Shown piece by piece: positions 26,296 to 35,329 of a stretch of 64,000 nucleotides of DNA. Each line of letters begins with the position of its first letter. Position 1 is the stretch's first letter. Source of the stretch: Derxia lacustris (GTDB lineage: Bacteria > Pseudomonadota > Gammaproteobacteria > Burkholderiales > Burkholderiaceae_E); assembly GCF_002105195.1 (NCBI RefSeq), contig NZ_MUHU01000002.1:558001-622000 (forward strand). The letters are read 5' to 3'. Made by a program: the position numbers and the translations under genes. The notes under the pieces are model-generated. The model saw only the letters and a list, made by a program, of their open reading frames with translations. It made no database searches and had not been told where the DNA came from.

Positions 26296-27969
26296 TCAGT
26301 TGAAGAACTTCGCCGCGCTCACGAACGTGCGGTACACGCCCCACACCAGCGGAACCCCCACCGCCAGCCACGCCAGCACCACCAGCGCCGTGCCGCTCTG
26401 GTGAAAGCTCATCGTCACCGCATTGGGCTGCACCGCCACCGCCTTGTCGTGCGCGAGGCGCTTTTCCTCGGCCAGTTCGGCGTCGGTCATGAAGTGCTTG
26501 TCGGCCACCGGACGGATCAGCAGGTTGCACACCAGACCGACCATCAGCATGCCGGCCAGGATGGTCATGGTCTGGTTGTAGACCTGCTCGCGCGGAATGC
26601 CGAGGCCGAGCTGGTAGTCGCGCATGTAATTCACGACCACCGGCCCGAGGATGCCGGCCGTGGCCCAGGCGGTGAGCAGCCGGCCGTGGATGGCGCCGAC
26701 CATCTGCGTGCCGAACAGGTCGGCCAGGTAGGCCGGCACCGTGGCAAACCCGCCGCCGTACATGCTCAGGATCACGCAGAACGCCGCCACGAACAGCAGC
26801 TTGCTGCCGGCCGCAGCACTCCCCGGCACGCTCAGATAAAGCGCGCCGCCGAGCACGAAGAACACGATGTAGGTGAGCTTGCGGCCCAGCTTGTCCGACA
26901 GGCTGGCCCAGAAGAAACGCCCGCCGATGTTGAACAGGCTGAGCAGCGCGGTGAAGCCCGCCGCCACGCCGGCAATCGCCGCGAGCTGACCCTTGTCGAG
27001 CTCGCCAAACTTGGCCGGCACGCCGATCAGGCTGCCGCCAAACACCTCCTGCAGCATCGGGCTCGACATGCCGATCACGCCGATGCCGGCCGACACGTTC
27101 ATGCACAGCACCAGCCACACCAGCCAGAACTGCGGGATGCCCCAGACCTTCTTCACATGCACATGGCCGTGGGTGATGAGCTTCTTGCCGGCGGCGGCAG
27201 CGGGCGGCGTCCAGCCGGCCGGCGCCCAGCCGGTGGGCGGCACGCGGTAGCCGAGTGCCCCGCCCATCATGAAGACGAAGTACACGCCGGCCATCACCAG
27301 AAAGGTTGGCACCACGCCCGGGTCGGTGGGCGTTGCAAAGGTTTTCATCAGATCGGCCGCGAGCGGCGAGCCGATCATCGCGCCGCCGCCAAAGCCCATG
27401 ATCGCCATGCCGGTCGCCATGCCGCGCCGGTCCGGGAACCACTTGATGAGCGTGCTCACCGGCGAGATGTAGCCAAGGCCCAGCCCCACGCCGCCGATCA
27501 CGCCCGAGCCCAGCAGCATCAGCCAGAACTGGTGCAGATGAACGCCGAGCGCCGACACCAGCATGCCGCCGCACCAGCACAGCGCGCTCACCACGCCGGC
27601 CTTGCGCGGACCGGCGCGTTCGAGCCAGCCGCCCCAGATCGCCGCCGAGCTGCCGAGCAGCACGAAGAACAGCGTGTAGACCCAGCCTAGGGTGGAAATC
27701 TTCCAGTCGCAGCTGGTCGTGAACAGCTCCTGGAAGAAGCCGACTTCCGGCCCGCAGGCGATCGGCGCGGTCATGCCGAGCGCCTTGGACAGCGGCAGCC
27801 AGAACACCGAAAAGCCGTAGGCCATGCCGATGCACAGATGGATTGCAAGCGCTGCCGGCGGCACCAGCCAGCGGTTGAAGCCGGGCGCCGCGATGATGCG
27901 TTCCTTGCTCAGGAAGCCGGCCTCGCCGTGATGGATGGGCGGCGCGTCGGCGCCTTGGGTGATGGACAT
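26296..27969 (-). CDS. OFA family MFS transporter (oxalate/formate antiporter type)
   Basis: 557 residues, 12 hydrophobic helices. The first helix region HLCIGMAYGFSVFWLPLSKALG and later FFVLLGSSAAIWGG and PDRRGMATGMAIMGFGGGAMIGSPLA match the OFA subgroup of the major facilitator superfamily, which exchanges small carboxylates. The extra loops and long C-terminal tail are usual in this subgroup. The start at 27969 has GAGGAG 7 bp upstream. It ends 178 bp before the mauB start, with the mauB promoter in the gap. It may import or export a carboxylate from amine breakdown, or be unrelated. Confidence 0.9.
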   Translation of the reverse strand: MSITQGADAPPIHHGEAGFLSKERIIAAPGFNRWLVPPAALAIHLCIGMAYGFSVFWLPLSKALGMTAPIACGPEVGFFQELFTTSCDWKISTLGWVYTLFFVLLGSSAAIWGGWLERAGPRKAGVVSALCWCGGMLVSALGVHLHQFWLMLLGSGVIGGVGLGLGYISPVSTLIKWFPDRRGMATGMAIMGFGGGAMIGSPLAADLMKTFATPTDPGVVPTFLVMAGVYFVFMMGGALGYRVPPTGWAPAGWTPPAAAAGKKLITHGHVHVKKVWGIPQFWLVWLVLCMNVSAGIGVIGMSSPMLQEVFGGSLIGVPAKFGELDKGQLAAIAGVAAGFTALLSLFNIGGRFFWASLSDKLGRKLTYIVFFVLGGALYLSVPGSAAAGSKLLFVAAFCVILSMYGGGFATVPAYLADLFGTQMVGAIHGRLLTAWATAGILGPVVVNYMRDYQLGLGIPREQVYNQTMTILAGMLMVGLVCNLLIRPVADKHFMTDAELAEEKRLAHDKAVAVQPNAVTMSFHQSGTALVVLAWLAVGVPLVWGVYRTFVSAAKFFN

Positions 27970-28130
27970 GCTGTCTCCTCGCGCATTGGCGGTGTGCGGT
28001 CGCTCATGGGCGGCGACCGTCGGGGCCACATCGTGGTGATGGCGCTGGCGGCCGGCAATATGACGACAGGCGCCGGAATATGTGCAGCCGGCTGCCTAAG
28101 CAACTTCCCTTGAAAGCGCGCCGTGGGTTT

Positions 28131-29060
28131 TCAGCGCAGCGAGAAGAACTCGGCCATCAGAAAGCGCTCGAGGTCGGCCTGATCCTGCGGCCGGGCGCTC
28201 AGGCTCAGCGTCTTGCCGAGGCGGTGGCTTTCCCAGGTGAAGTCGCCCTTCTCGTAGCGCCGGATGATCTCGATCATCTTGCGGGCGATGGCGGTCTGGA
28301 TGTCGGGCGCATTGCCGACCGGCACCGTCACCGACTCGCTCCAGTTGCGCTTGAAGTTGCTGTTCCAGCCGCGGAACAGGAATTCGGCCTCGCGGCTGGT
28401 CACGCGCGTGACCTGGAACACGCCGCCGGTCTGGTCGACCGGATCGGGCCCGCGCCCGGTGATGCCGGCGAGATTGCGGCGCGCGTTCTCGTTGGCGATC
28501 TCGTTGGCGCTGCGTTCGGGCGCCGCCGTTGCGCTGCCGGCCGGCGCGTCGCGCTGGGCGCGGCGGGCCTGGAGCTGGCCGAACATGTCGTCGGCCGGCG
28601 TGTTGCTGGCCGGGGTGTCGGGCGGCAGCGGGGGCAGCGGCGGCAAGGGCGGCAGCGGACGCGGATCGGCCGGCACGCGGGTGCGGTCGGCCGGCGCGGG
28701 CGCCTGCGGTGCCGGCACGGCGATGATGCGCGGCGCCGGGGCGGGCGCTGGGCGCGGCGTGGGTTTGGGCGCCGGCCTGGGCGGTGCCGACTGGGCCGGC
28801 GCCGGTGCGGTCTGGGCCGGTTGCTCGGGGCGCGGCGCGGGCTGGCGCGGCGCCAGGCGGATGGCCATCGGCGCGCTCGCGCCCGAATGCATCTCGGTGC
28901 GCAGCGGCTGCTGGGCCGGCAGCCACCACAGCAAAAACACATGCAGCAGCAGCGACAGCGCAATGCCGATCCCGAGCGGATCGAGGCGCCCGAGCCGGCG
29001 CCAGCCGTCCGCATGCGGATCGCCGGGCGGGATCAGGCCGAAGTCGGTGGCTGTCGTCAT
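28131..29060 (-). CDS. TonB-like, proline-rich envelope protein
   Basis: 309 residues. One membrane helix near residues 29-47 (GIALSLLLHVFLLWWLP) followed by a long Pro/Ala-rich spacer (about 65-150), then a folded C-terminal domain (about 205-309). The arrangement is that of TonB-type or periplasm-spanning anchor proteins. The C-terminal domain is not a clear TonB domain. The gene ends with ALMAEFFSLR-like residues and lies 14 bp after rlmJ. Function unknown. Confidence 0.75.
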   Translation of the reverse strand: MTTATDFGLIPPGDPHADGWRRLGRLDPLGIGIALSLLLHVFLLWWLPAQQPLRTEMHSGASAPMAIRLAPRQPAPRPEQPAQTAPAPAQSAPPRPAPKPTPRPAPAPAPRIIAVPAPQAPAPADRTRVPADPRPLPPLPPLPPLPPDTPASNTPADDMFGQLQARRAQRDAPAGSATAAPERSANEIANENARRNLAGITGRGPDPVDQTGGVFQVTRVTSREAEFLFRGWNSNFKRNWSESVTVPVGNAPDIQTAIARKMIEIIRRYEKGDFTWESHRLGKTLSLSARPQDQADLERFLMAEFFSLR

Positions 29061-29073
29061 CGCCGGGGCTGCC

Positions 29074-29916
29074 TCAGACCGCGTGCTGCTCCAGCTTCCA
29101 GGACGCGCCGGCGTATTGACCGAGCGTGGCCTTGAGCCAGGGCAGCGTGGCTTGCAGCTGCGCATGCAGCGTCCACGGCGGGTTGATGACGAACATGCCG
29201 CTGCCGAGCAGGCCGTAGCCGTCCTCGCCCGGCGGCGACACGGTCAGCTCGGCGTGCAGCCAGCCCTTGGGCGCGAGCCGCTTGAGGCGGTCGGGCAGCA
29301 TCACCGTGTCGCGCCGCTTGAGCTTGGGATACCAGACCAGATAGGTGCCGATCGGGAAGCGGACCATCGCGTCCTTGAGCGTGGTGACGACGGCGTCGTA
29401 GTCCTTGCGCAGCTCGTAGGGCGGGTCGATCAGCACGCAGGCGCGCTTGCTCGGCGGCGGCAGCTGGCTCTTGAGGCTCTCGAAGCCGTCGGCCTTCTTC
29501 ACCTCGGTGTGCTTCTCGCCCTTGAACATGGTCGTGAGCAGGCGGTTGTCGGTCGGATGCAGCTCGTACAGGCGCAGCCGGTCCTGTTCGCGCAGCAGCA
29601 TGTGGGCGATGGCCGGCGAGCCGGGATAGTTGGCGAGCGCGCCGGGGCCGTTGAACTGGCGCACCACGGCGAGGTAGTCGGCCACCGGCTCGGGCAGGTC
29701 GTCGCGGGTCCAGAGGCGGCCGATGCCGTCCTTGTATTCGCCGTGCTTCTGCGCCTCGCCCGAGGCGAGCGAGTAGGCGCCGGCGCCGGCATGGGTGTCG
29801 ACGAGCCAGTAGGGGGTGTCCTTCTGCGCCAGGTACTGCATGACCTGGACGAGCACGAGGTGCTTGAGCACGTCGGCGTGATTGCCCGCATGGAAGGCGT
29901 GGCGATAGGCGAGCAT
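29074..29916 (-). CDS. rlmJ: 23S rRNA (adenine-N6)-methyltransferase RlmJ
   Basis: 280 residues, the usual length of RlmJ. The N-terminal MLAYRHAFHAGNHADVLKH is the RlmJ hallmark, and the catalytic motif DPPY lies in VLIDPPYEL (near residue 163). The enzyme methylates A2030 of 23S rRNA with S-adenosylmethionine before ribosome assembly. A core chromosomal gene. Confidence 0.97.
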   Translation of the reverse strand: MLAYRHAFHAGNHADVLKHLVLVQVMQYLAQKDTPYWLVDTHAGAGAYSLASGEAQKHGEYKDGIGRLWTRDDLPEPVADYLAVVRQFNGPGALANYPGSPAIAHMLLREQDRLRLYELHPTDNRLLTTMFKGEKHTEVKKADGFESLKSQLPPPSKRACVLIDPPYELRKDYDAVVTTLKDAMVRFPIGTYLVWYPKLKRRDTVMLPDRLKRLAPKGWLHAELTVSPPGEDGYGLLGSGMFVINPPWTLHAQLQATLPWLKATLGQYAGASWKLEQHAV

Positions 29917-30017
29917 GGGCGGGGCCGGGATTGCGTAGGAAGCCCGGGAATGTAACCGCTCGGGGCTTGCAGACTGATTGCCGCGGGTGACGAGTGGTTG
30001 CGCGGCGCGGCCGCTGG

Positions 30018-31232
30018 TCAGCCGGCGTCGGCGAACAGGTCGAGCGTCCGGCCGCGCGGCGCCGATTCCTCGCGCGCTTGCAGCTCGGCCGCCTCGGCCA
30101 GCGGCACCAGTCCGGCCACGCGCACGCCCAGCAGCCGGATGCGCCGTTCCAGCGGCACGCGCTTGAGGCATTCCCCGGCGGCGCGGCGGATCGCCTTCGC
30201 ATCGGCGACCGGCAGCGGCAGGCTGGCATCGCGGGTGACGGTGCGGAAATCGTCGTAGCGCAGCTTGAGTCCGATGGTCCTGCCCGCGTAGCCCTTGCGC
30301 AGCAGGTCGTCGGCCACCCGCTCGCAGAGCCGCGTGAAGATGCCGCCGAGCAGTTCGCGGTCGGCGCGCGGATGCAGGTCGCGCTCGAAGGTGGTTTCGC
30401 GGCTGATCGACTTGGGCTCGCTTTCGGTCACTACGGGCCGGTCGTCGCGGCCGTGGGCCACGGCATGCAGCCACAGGCCATAGCTGCGGCCGAAGCGCTC
30501 GACCAGATCGGCGACGTCGTGCCGCGCCAGATCGCCGACGCTGACGATGCCGATGGCCTCCAGCCGCGCCGCCGCCTTGGGCCCGATGCCGTTCACGCGC
30601 CGCGCCGGCAGCGGCCAGATGCGCGCCGGGATGTCGTCGAGCGTGAGCACGGTCAGGCCGTCGGGCTTGTCGAATTCGCTCGCCAGCTTGCTCAGCAGCT
30701 TGTTGGGCGTGAGGCCGACCGAGCAGCTGAGGCCGCCGGTGGCGTCGCGCACGGCGTCCTTCAGGCGCTGGCCGAGTTCGCGGGCGCGCGCCCAGCGGTC
30801 GGGGCCGCTGCCGGTCAGCTCGGTGAGGTCGAGGTAGATCTCGTCGATGCCGCGGTCTTCCATCTGCGGCGCGATGGCGGCGACGGCGGCCTTGAACAGC
30901 CGCGAATGGCGCCGGTACTGGTCGAAGTCGGTCGGCAGCAGGATGGCGTCGGGCGCGAGGGCGGCGGCTTTCATCATGCCGAGCGCCGAATGCACGCCGA
31001 GCGCGCGCGCCTCGTAGGTGGCGGTGGTGACGACGCCGCGCCCGACGTAGCCGCGCAGGCGCTGGAATTCGCGCCGGAGGCGGCCGTCGGGCAGGGCGGT
31101 TTCGCGCGGCGCGTGGTCGCGGCCGCCGCCCACCACCACCGGCAGGCCGCGCAGCTCGGGATAGCGCAGCAGCTCGACGGATGCGTAGAAGGCATCCATG
31201 TCGAGATGGGCGATGACGCGGTCGGCGGGCAT
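30018..31232 (-). CDS. dinB: DNA polymerase IV (Y family)
   Basis: 404 residues. Catalytic site LDMDAFYASVE at the N-terminus and DEIYLDLT near residue 103 provide the metal-binding acidic residues. A thumb/HhH region (NGIGPKAAARLEAIGIVSVGDL) and a little-finger domain follow. It performs translesion synthesis and mutagenic repair. No LexA-type box was seen immediately upstream. Confidence 0.96.
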   Translation of the reverse strand: MPADRVIAHLDMDAFYASVELLRYPELRGLPVVVGGGRDHAPRETALPDGRLRREFQRLRGYVGRGVVTTATYEARALGVHSALGMMKAAALAPDAILLPTDFDQYRRHSRLFKAAVAAIAPQMEDRGIDEIYLDLTELTGSGPDRWARARELGQRLKDAVRDATGGLSCSVGLTPNKLLSKLASEFDKPDGLTVLTLDDIPARIWPLPARRVNGIGPKAAARLEAIGIVSVGDLARHDVADLVERFGRSYGLWLHAVAHGRDDRPVVTESEPKSISRETTFERDLHPRADRELLGGIFTRLCERVADDLLRKGYAGRTIGLKLRYDDFRTVTRDASLPLPVADAKAIRRAAGECLKRVPLERRIRLLGVRVAGLVPLAEAAELQAREESAPRGRTLDLFADAG

Positions 31233-31300
31233 GGCGCGCAGCTTACGGCCGGCTGCTGCCAGGGGATGTCAGCAGCCGGTGCGCTGCCGGTGCCTGGGCT

Positions 31301-32158
31301 TCAGTGCGCGACCAGCGTCTGCGCGCCGGTCCAGTGCGCGCCGGCGGCGAGCTTGACCGGCTTGCCGATGCTGGCCGACTCGATGCACAGGAAGCGCGCA
31401 TAGCCGCCGGCTTCCAGGTCGCTCAGCGCCGCGCCCTTGACCGCGCCCGGGTTCCACACCACCGCGTCGCTGAAGCCGTCGCTCAGCACATGCAGGTCGC
31501 CGCCCTGTTCGCGCAGCGTGAGCGAGCGCGGCGCGTTGAGATAGATGCGGTCGACCTCGCCGCTGATTTCCACCGCGCCCAGGCCCTCGGTGCGCAGCGC
31601 GCCGCCGTCGGCGGTATCGCGGTATTGCAGGCCGTCCAGGCCCATCACCTGCACCAGCGCGATGTCGGACACGCGCAGATAGGTGTGCAGCGCGGCGGTA
31701 AAGGTGAACGACTTGGCGCCGGTATTGCGCACGCCCAGCGTCACCGCCAGCCGGTCGCCCGACAGCCGCACCGACAGCGTGGCGGCGAAGGGATGCGGCC
31801 ACAGCGCATGCGTGGCCTGCTCCTGCGTGAGCGAGAAATGGGCGGCGGCCGCGCCGTCCTCCAGCTGTTCGCTGCGCTCGAACTTCCATTGCGCGGTGCG
31901 CGCAAAGCCGTGCTTGGGCAGCGGACCTTCGCCCGAAAACTGCGGAAAGATCACCGGAATGCCGCCACGGATCGCGGCGCCGGCGGCGAAATCGGCCTTG
32001 GCGCTCAGAAACAGCCGCTCGCTGCCGCCGGCCGGCGTCCACGAGAGCACATGCGCGCCCTGCTGGGCGATGCGGCAGCGCGCACCGTCGGCCGTCGCCA
32101 GCTCGATCGCCGGCAGGGCGAGGTGGGGCGCGGGGGCGACGGGGGTCGGCTTGGTCAT
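31301..32158 (-). CDS. D-hexose-6-phosphate mutarotase (aldose 1-epimerase-like, YeaD family)
   Basis: 285 residues forming a galactose-mutarotase beta-sandwich. The catalytic His is likely in ALHTYLRV and the catalytic Glu in CIESASIG, both at the usual spacing. GGIPVIFPQF near residue 65 is typical of the YeaD group that equilibrates glucose-6-phosphate anomers. The start MTKPTP is chosen; the frame is open far upstream but crosses the tatD promoter. Cytoplasmic sugar metabolism. Confidence 0.92.
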   Translation of the reverse strand: MTKPTPVAPAPHLALPAIELATADGARCRIAQQGAHVLSWTPAGGSERLFLSAKADFAAGAAIRGGIPVIFPQFSGEGPLPKHGFARTAQWKFERSEQLEDGAAAAHFSLTQEQATHALWPHPFAATLSVRLSGDRLAVTLGVRNTGAKSFTFTAALHTYLRVSDIALVQVMGLDGLQYRDTADGGALRTEGLGAVEISGEVDRIYLNAPRSLTLREQGGDLHVLSDGFSDAVVWNPGAVKGAALSDLEAGGYARFLCIESASIGKPVKLAAGAHWTGAQTLVAH

Positions 32159-32227
32159 GATTACGCTCGCATGCGAAGGGTAGGAAACGGGCGCCGATTG
32201 TGCCGCCCGGCTCGCGATAATCGATGA

Positions 32228-33085
32228 ATGTTTATCGACACGCATTGCCATCTCGACGCGGCCGAATTCACGCCCGACCGCGACTCGGTCGCCGCCGCCG
32301 CACGCGCCGCCGGCGTGGGCTGGATGGTGATTCCGGCCATCGGGCGGGTGAATTTTGCCGGCGTGCGCGAACTGTCGGCACGCACGCCGGGCAGCGTCTA
32401 TGCCCTCGGCATCCATCCGCTGTTCGCGGCGGCGGCCGGGCCCGACGACATTGCCGTGCTGCGCGCCGAGGTGCAGGCGGCGCTCGGCGATCCGCGCTTT
32501 GTCGGCATCGGCGAGATCGGGCTCGACCGCTTCGAGCCGGCGGCGCTGGCGGCATTCGACACGCAGCTGGCGGTGTTTCGGGCGCAGTTGCGCATCGCGG
32601 CCGACTTCGGGCTGCCGGTGCTGCTGCACATCCGGCGCGCCCAGGATCAGGTGCTGCGCGAGCTGCGCCGCATCGCGCCGGCCGGCGGCATTGCGCATGC
32701 GTTCAACGGCAGCCTTCAGCAGGCCGAGGCCTTCGCGAAGCTGGATTTGCGGCTGGGCATGGGCGGCGAGCTGACTTTCGAGCGCGCGCTGCGCATCCGG
32801 CGCATCGCCACCGAGATGCCGCTCGACCGGCTGGTGCTGGAGACCGACGCGCCCGACATCGCGCCGAGCTGGATCCGGCCCGGCCGCAATCTGCCGGCAG
32901 CGACGGCGCGGATCGGCGCGGTGCTGGCCGGACTGCGCGGGCTGAGCGTGGCGGCGCTGGCGGCCGCGACCACCGCCAATGCGCGCGCCGCGTTGCCCCG
33001 GCTGGCGGCGGCGATGGATGGGGCGGCGGTCTGGGCGGTCGATCCGGCCGCGCCCGCAGGCGGCCTGCCGCCCACCGCGCCATGA
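32228..33085 (+). CDS. TatD family metal-dependent hydrolase (DNase)
   Basis: 285 residues. Metal ligands are visible in order: DTHCHLD (N-terminal HxH), GEIGLD (Glu), LLHIRRAQ and AHAFNGS (His) and LETDAPD (Asp). TatD hydrolases are cytoplasmic nucleases used in DNA repair and quality control. The gene overlaps the comEC start by 4 bp (ATGA). A TatD-comEC pairing is common in betaproteobacteria. Confidence 0.94.
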   Translation: MFIDTHCHLDAAEFTPDRDSVAAAARAAGVGWMVIPAIGRVNFAGVRELSARTPGSVYALGIHPLFAAAAGPDDIAVLRAEVQAALGDPRFVGIGEIGLDRFEPAALAAFDTQLAVFRAQLRIAADFGLPVLLHIRRAQDQVLRELRRIAPAGGIAHAFNGSLQQAEAFAKLDLRLGMGGELTFERALRIRRIATEMPLDRLVLETDAPDIAPSWIRPGRNLPAATARIGAVLAGLRGLSVAALAAATTANARAALPRLAAAMDGAAVWAVDPAAPAGGLPPTAP

Positions 33086-33849
33086 CCGTCGCGCTCGCGC
33101 TCGCGTTTGCGGCGGGCGTCGCGCTGTTGCAGATGCGGCCAACGCTTGGCCCCGGCTGGCTCGGGCCGGCGAGCGCCGCCTTCGCGCTGGCGCTGCTGCT
33201 GCTGGCGCTGCAACCCGGCTGGCGCAGCGGCCGGTGCCGCTCCGCGCTGCTGGCGCTCGCCATCGCGGCCGCGTTTGCGCTTGGCCACGGCTGGGCCGAC
33301 TGGCGCGCCGAGCGCCGCATCGCGCGCGGTCTGGCGCCCGAGCTGGAGCAGCGCGATCTCGACATCGTCGGAGCAGTGGCCGGGCTGCCGGCGGCCGCGC
33401 AATCCATCGGTGCCGACGGCCTGCGCTTCGAGTTCGTGATCGACCACGGCACGCTCGACGGCCGGCCGGTGACGCTGCCGCAGCGCGTGTCGCTGGCCTG
33501 GTACGGCAGCGAGCGCCGCGCCGATCCGGTGACCGTGCCGGCGCTCACGCCCGGCGAGCGCTGGCAGCTGCGGGTGCGGCTGCGCCGGCCGCATGCGCGG
33601 CTCAATCCCGACGGCCCCGATCTGGACTACTGGATGCTGGAGCAGGACCTGCGCGCCGTCGGCAGCGTGCGCAATGCCGCCGGCGCCAACCGCCGGCTGC
33701 CCGGCCGCAGCGCCGATCCGGGCCTGGCGGTGGACCGGGTGCGGCAGGCGGTCAACGCCCACATCGCGCGCACGCTCGGCAGCGCCGAATACGCCGGCGT
33801 GATCGCGGCGCTGGTCACCGGCGACCAGCGCGCCATCGGTGGAGAGTGA
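33082..33849 (+). pseudogene. comEC: comEC, 5' part, interrupted by the Tn7-like element
   Basis: The first about 253 codons of the DNA-uptake channel ComEC: N-terminal membrane helices, the OB-fold/DUF4131 region and the start of the Competence domain, ending in GVIAALVTGDQRAI. The conserved GDQRAI segment is followed by three residues (GGE) and a TGA that belongs to the transposon end. The full protein is usually 750 or more residues, so the competence domain core and beta-lactamase-like domain are missing here and should lie beyond the right end of the element, outside the window. Natural transformation through this gene should be lost. The gene overlaps tatD by 4 bp. Confidence 0.93.
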
Positions 33850-33971
33850 CAAATAACTCGTGAACTGACTTCCCTAGGGAAAAGGCTTTGCGGCCCTCCG
33901 AAAGTGACAAATAACTCGTGAACTGAAAATTTTCGAGGCAAACAAAAATTGACAAATATGTCGTGAACTGA
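33840..33971 (+). repeat. Left end with three TnsB-type binding boxes
   Basis: Three 22-bp boxes of form TGACAAATAnnTCGTGAACTGA start at 33847, 33905 and 33950. The first two are identical; the third reads ATATG in place of ATAAC. The terminal TGGAGAG precedes box 1, and a palindrome TTCCCTAGGGAA separates boxes 1 and 2. The word TGACAAAT at the tip resembles left ends of Tn5053-like elements and type V-K CRISPR-associated transposons. Box 1 also supplies the stop codon of the truncated comEC. Confidence 0.85.
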
Positions 33972-34066
33972 AGGCGTTCGGTTGAGCCATGCTGCGCTGC
34001 ACAAGGCTGTTTGGCGCATGTTTGGACAGTCTCGTGCCTGAATGAAATTGCCGCTACAGTTGATGA

Positions 34067-34834
34067 ATGAAGACAACTACTGACGGTTTGTCATTCAAAC
34101 GCTTGCTCGCTGATTGGCCGCGTGGAGCGCCGCAGACCACCGCCCAGCTCGCGAGGCAGGGCGTCACCGCGTTTCGGGCATCTGCGCTTGCCCGCAGCGG
34201 CTGGCTTGAGCACATTGCCAGGGGTGTCTACGCGCTGCCGGGGGAGACTTTGTCTCGCGACGCGTGTCTCGCCTTGCTGGCAGAGCAGGTCGAAGGGCTT
34301 CACGTGGCGGGTAAGACGGCGCTGGACTGGCGAGGAGTGCGACATAACATCGCCATGCGGCCGCACTTGGTCTTGTGGGGCAGGCGCCCGACCCGGCTTC
34401 CCGCATGGTTCACCGAGCGATTTCCCTGCATATATCGAGCAACGCCCTTGTTCGATAGCGAGATGCCGGCGACCTTGGGACTGCAGCCGTTACCGAATGG
34501 GCGCAGCGATGTGCTGGTCTCGACTCCAGAACGTGCTGTGTTGGAACTGCTAAGTGACGTGGGCAAAGGGCAGACCTCGTCAGAGGCTCGCCAGCTCGTC
34601 GAAGTCCTGCCCGGCTTGCGTCCGAGCGTGCTCGACGAACTGCTGGCACATACGACTCGCGTGAAGGTTGTGCGACTTGTCTATTTGCTGGCATCGGCGG
34701 CACGGCCGCCTTGGTTAGCCGTCGTAACCCGACATAACTTGCGCCTGGGCGATGTTGGCTGGGTTTCAGTGACAAAATGCGGAGAGCGCATTGACCTCAG
34801 GCGTTCGCGAATAGGTTCGATACAGATGCTCTGA
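34067..34834 (+). CDS. AbiEi-like antitoxin (type IV toxin-antitoxin), no toxin partner visible
   Basis: 255 residues. N-terminal winged helix (TTAQLARQGVTAFRASALARSGWLEHIARGVYALPGE) and C-terminal domain fit the AbiEi family. AbiEi represses its own operon and neutralises the AbiEii nucleotidyltransferase, normally the next gene. Here the 500 bp downstream contain no AbiEii frame, only DNA without a gene and an IS3 relic, so the toxin appears lost or the protein acts as a stand-alone regulator. It is the first cargo gene, 96 bp inside the left end. Confidence 0.8.
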   Translation: MKTTTDGLSFKRLLADWPRGAPQTTAQLARQGVTAFRASALARSGWLEHIARGVYALPGETLSRDACLALLAEQVEGLHVAGKTALDWRGVRHNIAMRPHLVLWGRRPTRLPAWFTERFPCIYRATPLFDSEMPATLGLQPLPNGRSDVLVSTPERAVLELLSDVGKGQTSSEARQLVEVLPGLRPSVLDELLAHTTRVKVVRLVYLLASAARPPWLAVVTRHNLRLGDVGWVSVTKCGERIDLRRSRIGSIQML

Positions 34835-35329
34835 CTAACACTGCAGTCCGATTCGCCGCATGGAACCTTCCGGCTTACCCAGAAATTTGTGCATTTGGCT
34901 CGCTCCCCGACTCGTCGCAAAAACATTCGGAAAATCAGTCGCAGCACAGCCTGACCGGCTAAGAACTACGTCGCGCGCATGTGCTTTGAGCTATGAGTTG
35001 AGCGAGCGTCGGCACGTTGGTCTTATTTGTCCCATTCGTTTGCGCTGTAGCTGTTTTTTGATGGATGGCAAAAAAGTAGATGCTTTGTCGGAGAAATAGA
35101 CGTTTTTTGCGCCGAGCCTGCCAAATAGATAAGCGCGTGCATCTAACTAGCGCCCTGCCTAGTACTGGTGCATCTAGGAGGGAGAATGGTCACGACATCA
35201 AAACTCCATGCTGTCCCCAGCGGAGACGGCTCCCTCGCTTACGAACGCGTTGTACCCCTCGCCGTTGCTGGGGTTGAGTGCTCCGAGAGGAACAGCACCC
35301 CTTACCGATGTCCTTGTGTCTGCTATTCG
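34835..35329. other. Non-coding stretch downstream of AbiEi
   Basis: About 500 bp without a convincing gene. It contains a segment GTAGATG...AATAGACGTTTTT (35076-35107) that resembles, on the opposite strand, the region upstream of the Fic gene at 48015-48058. It may be a relic of another Fic-type promoter. A short open frame from ATG 35186 (about 50 codons) has no recognisable features. Confidence 0.4.

Noticed and set aside
2011..33000. Many long open frames opposite or overlapping real genes (for example 2516-3817 minus, 11349-12746 minus, 26401-27690 plus)
   Set aside because: They are side effects of very high GC third positions; their translations are Arg/Ala/His-rich and show no domains, while the opposite frame holds a recognisable gene.
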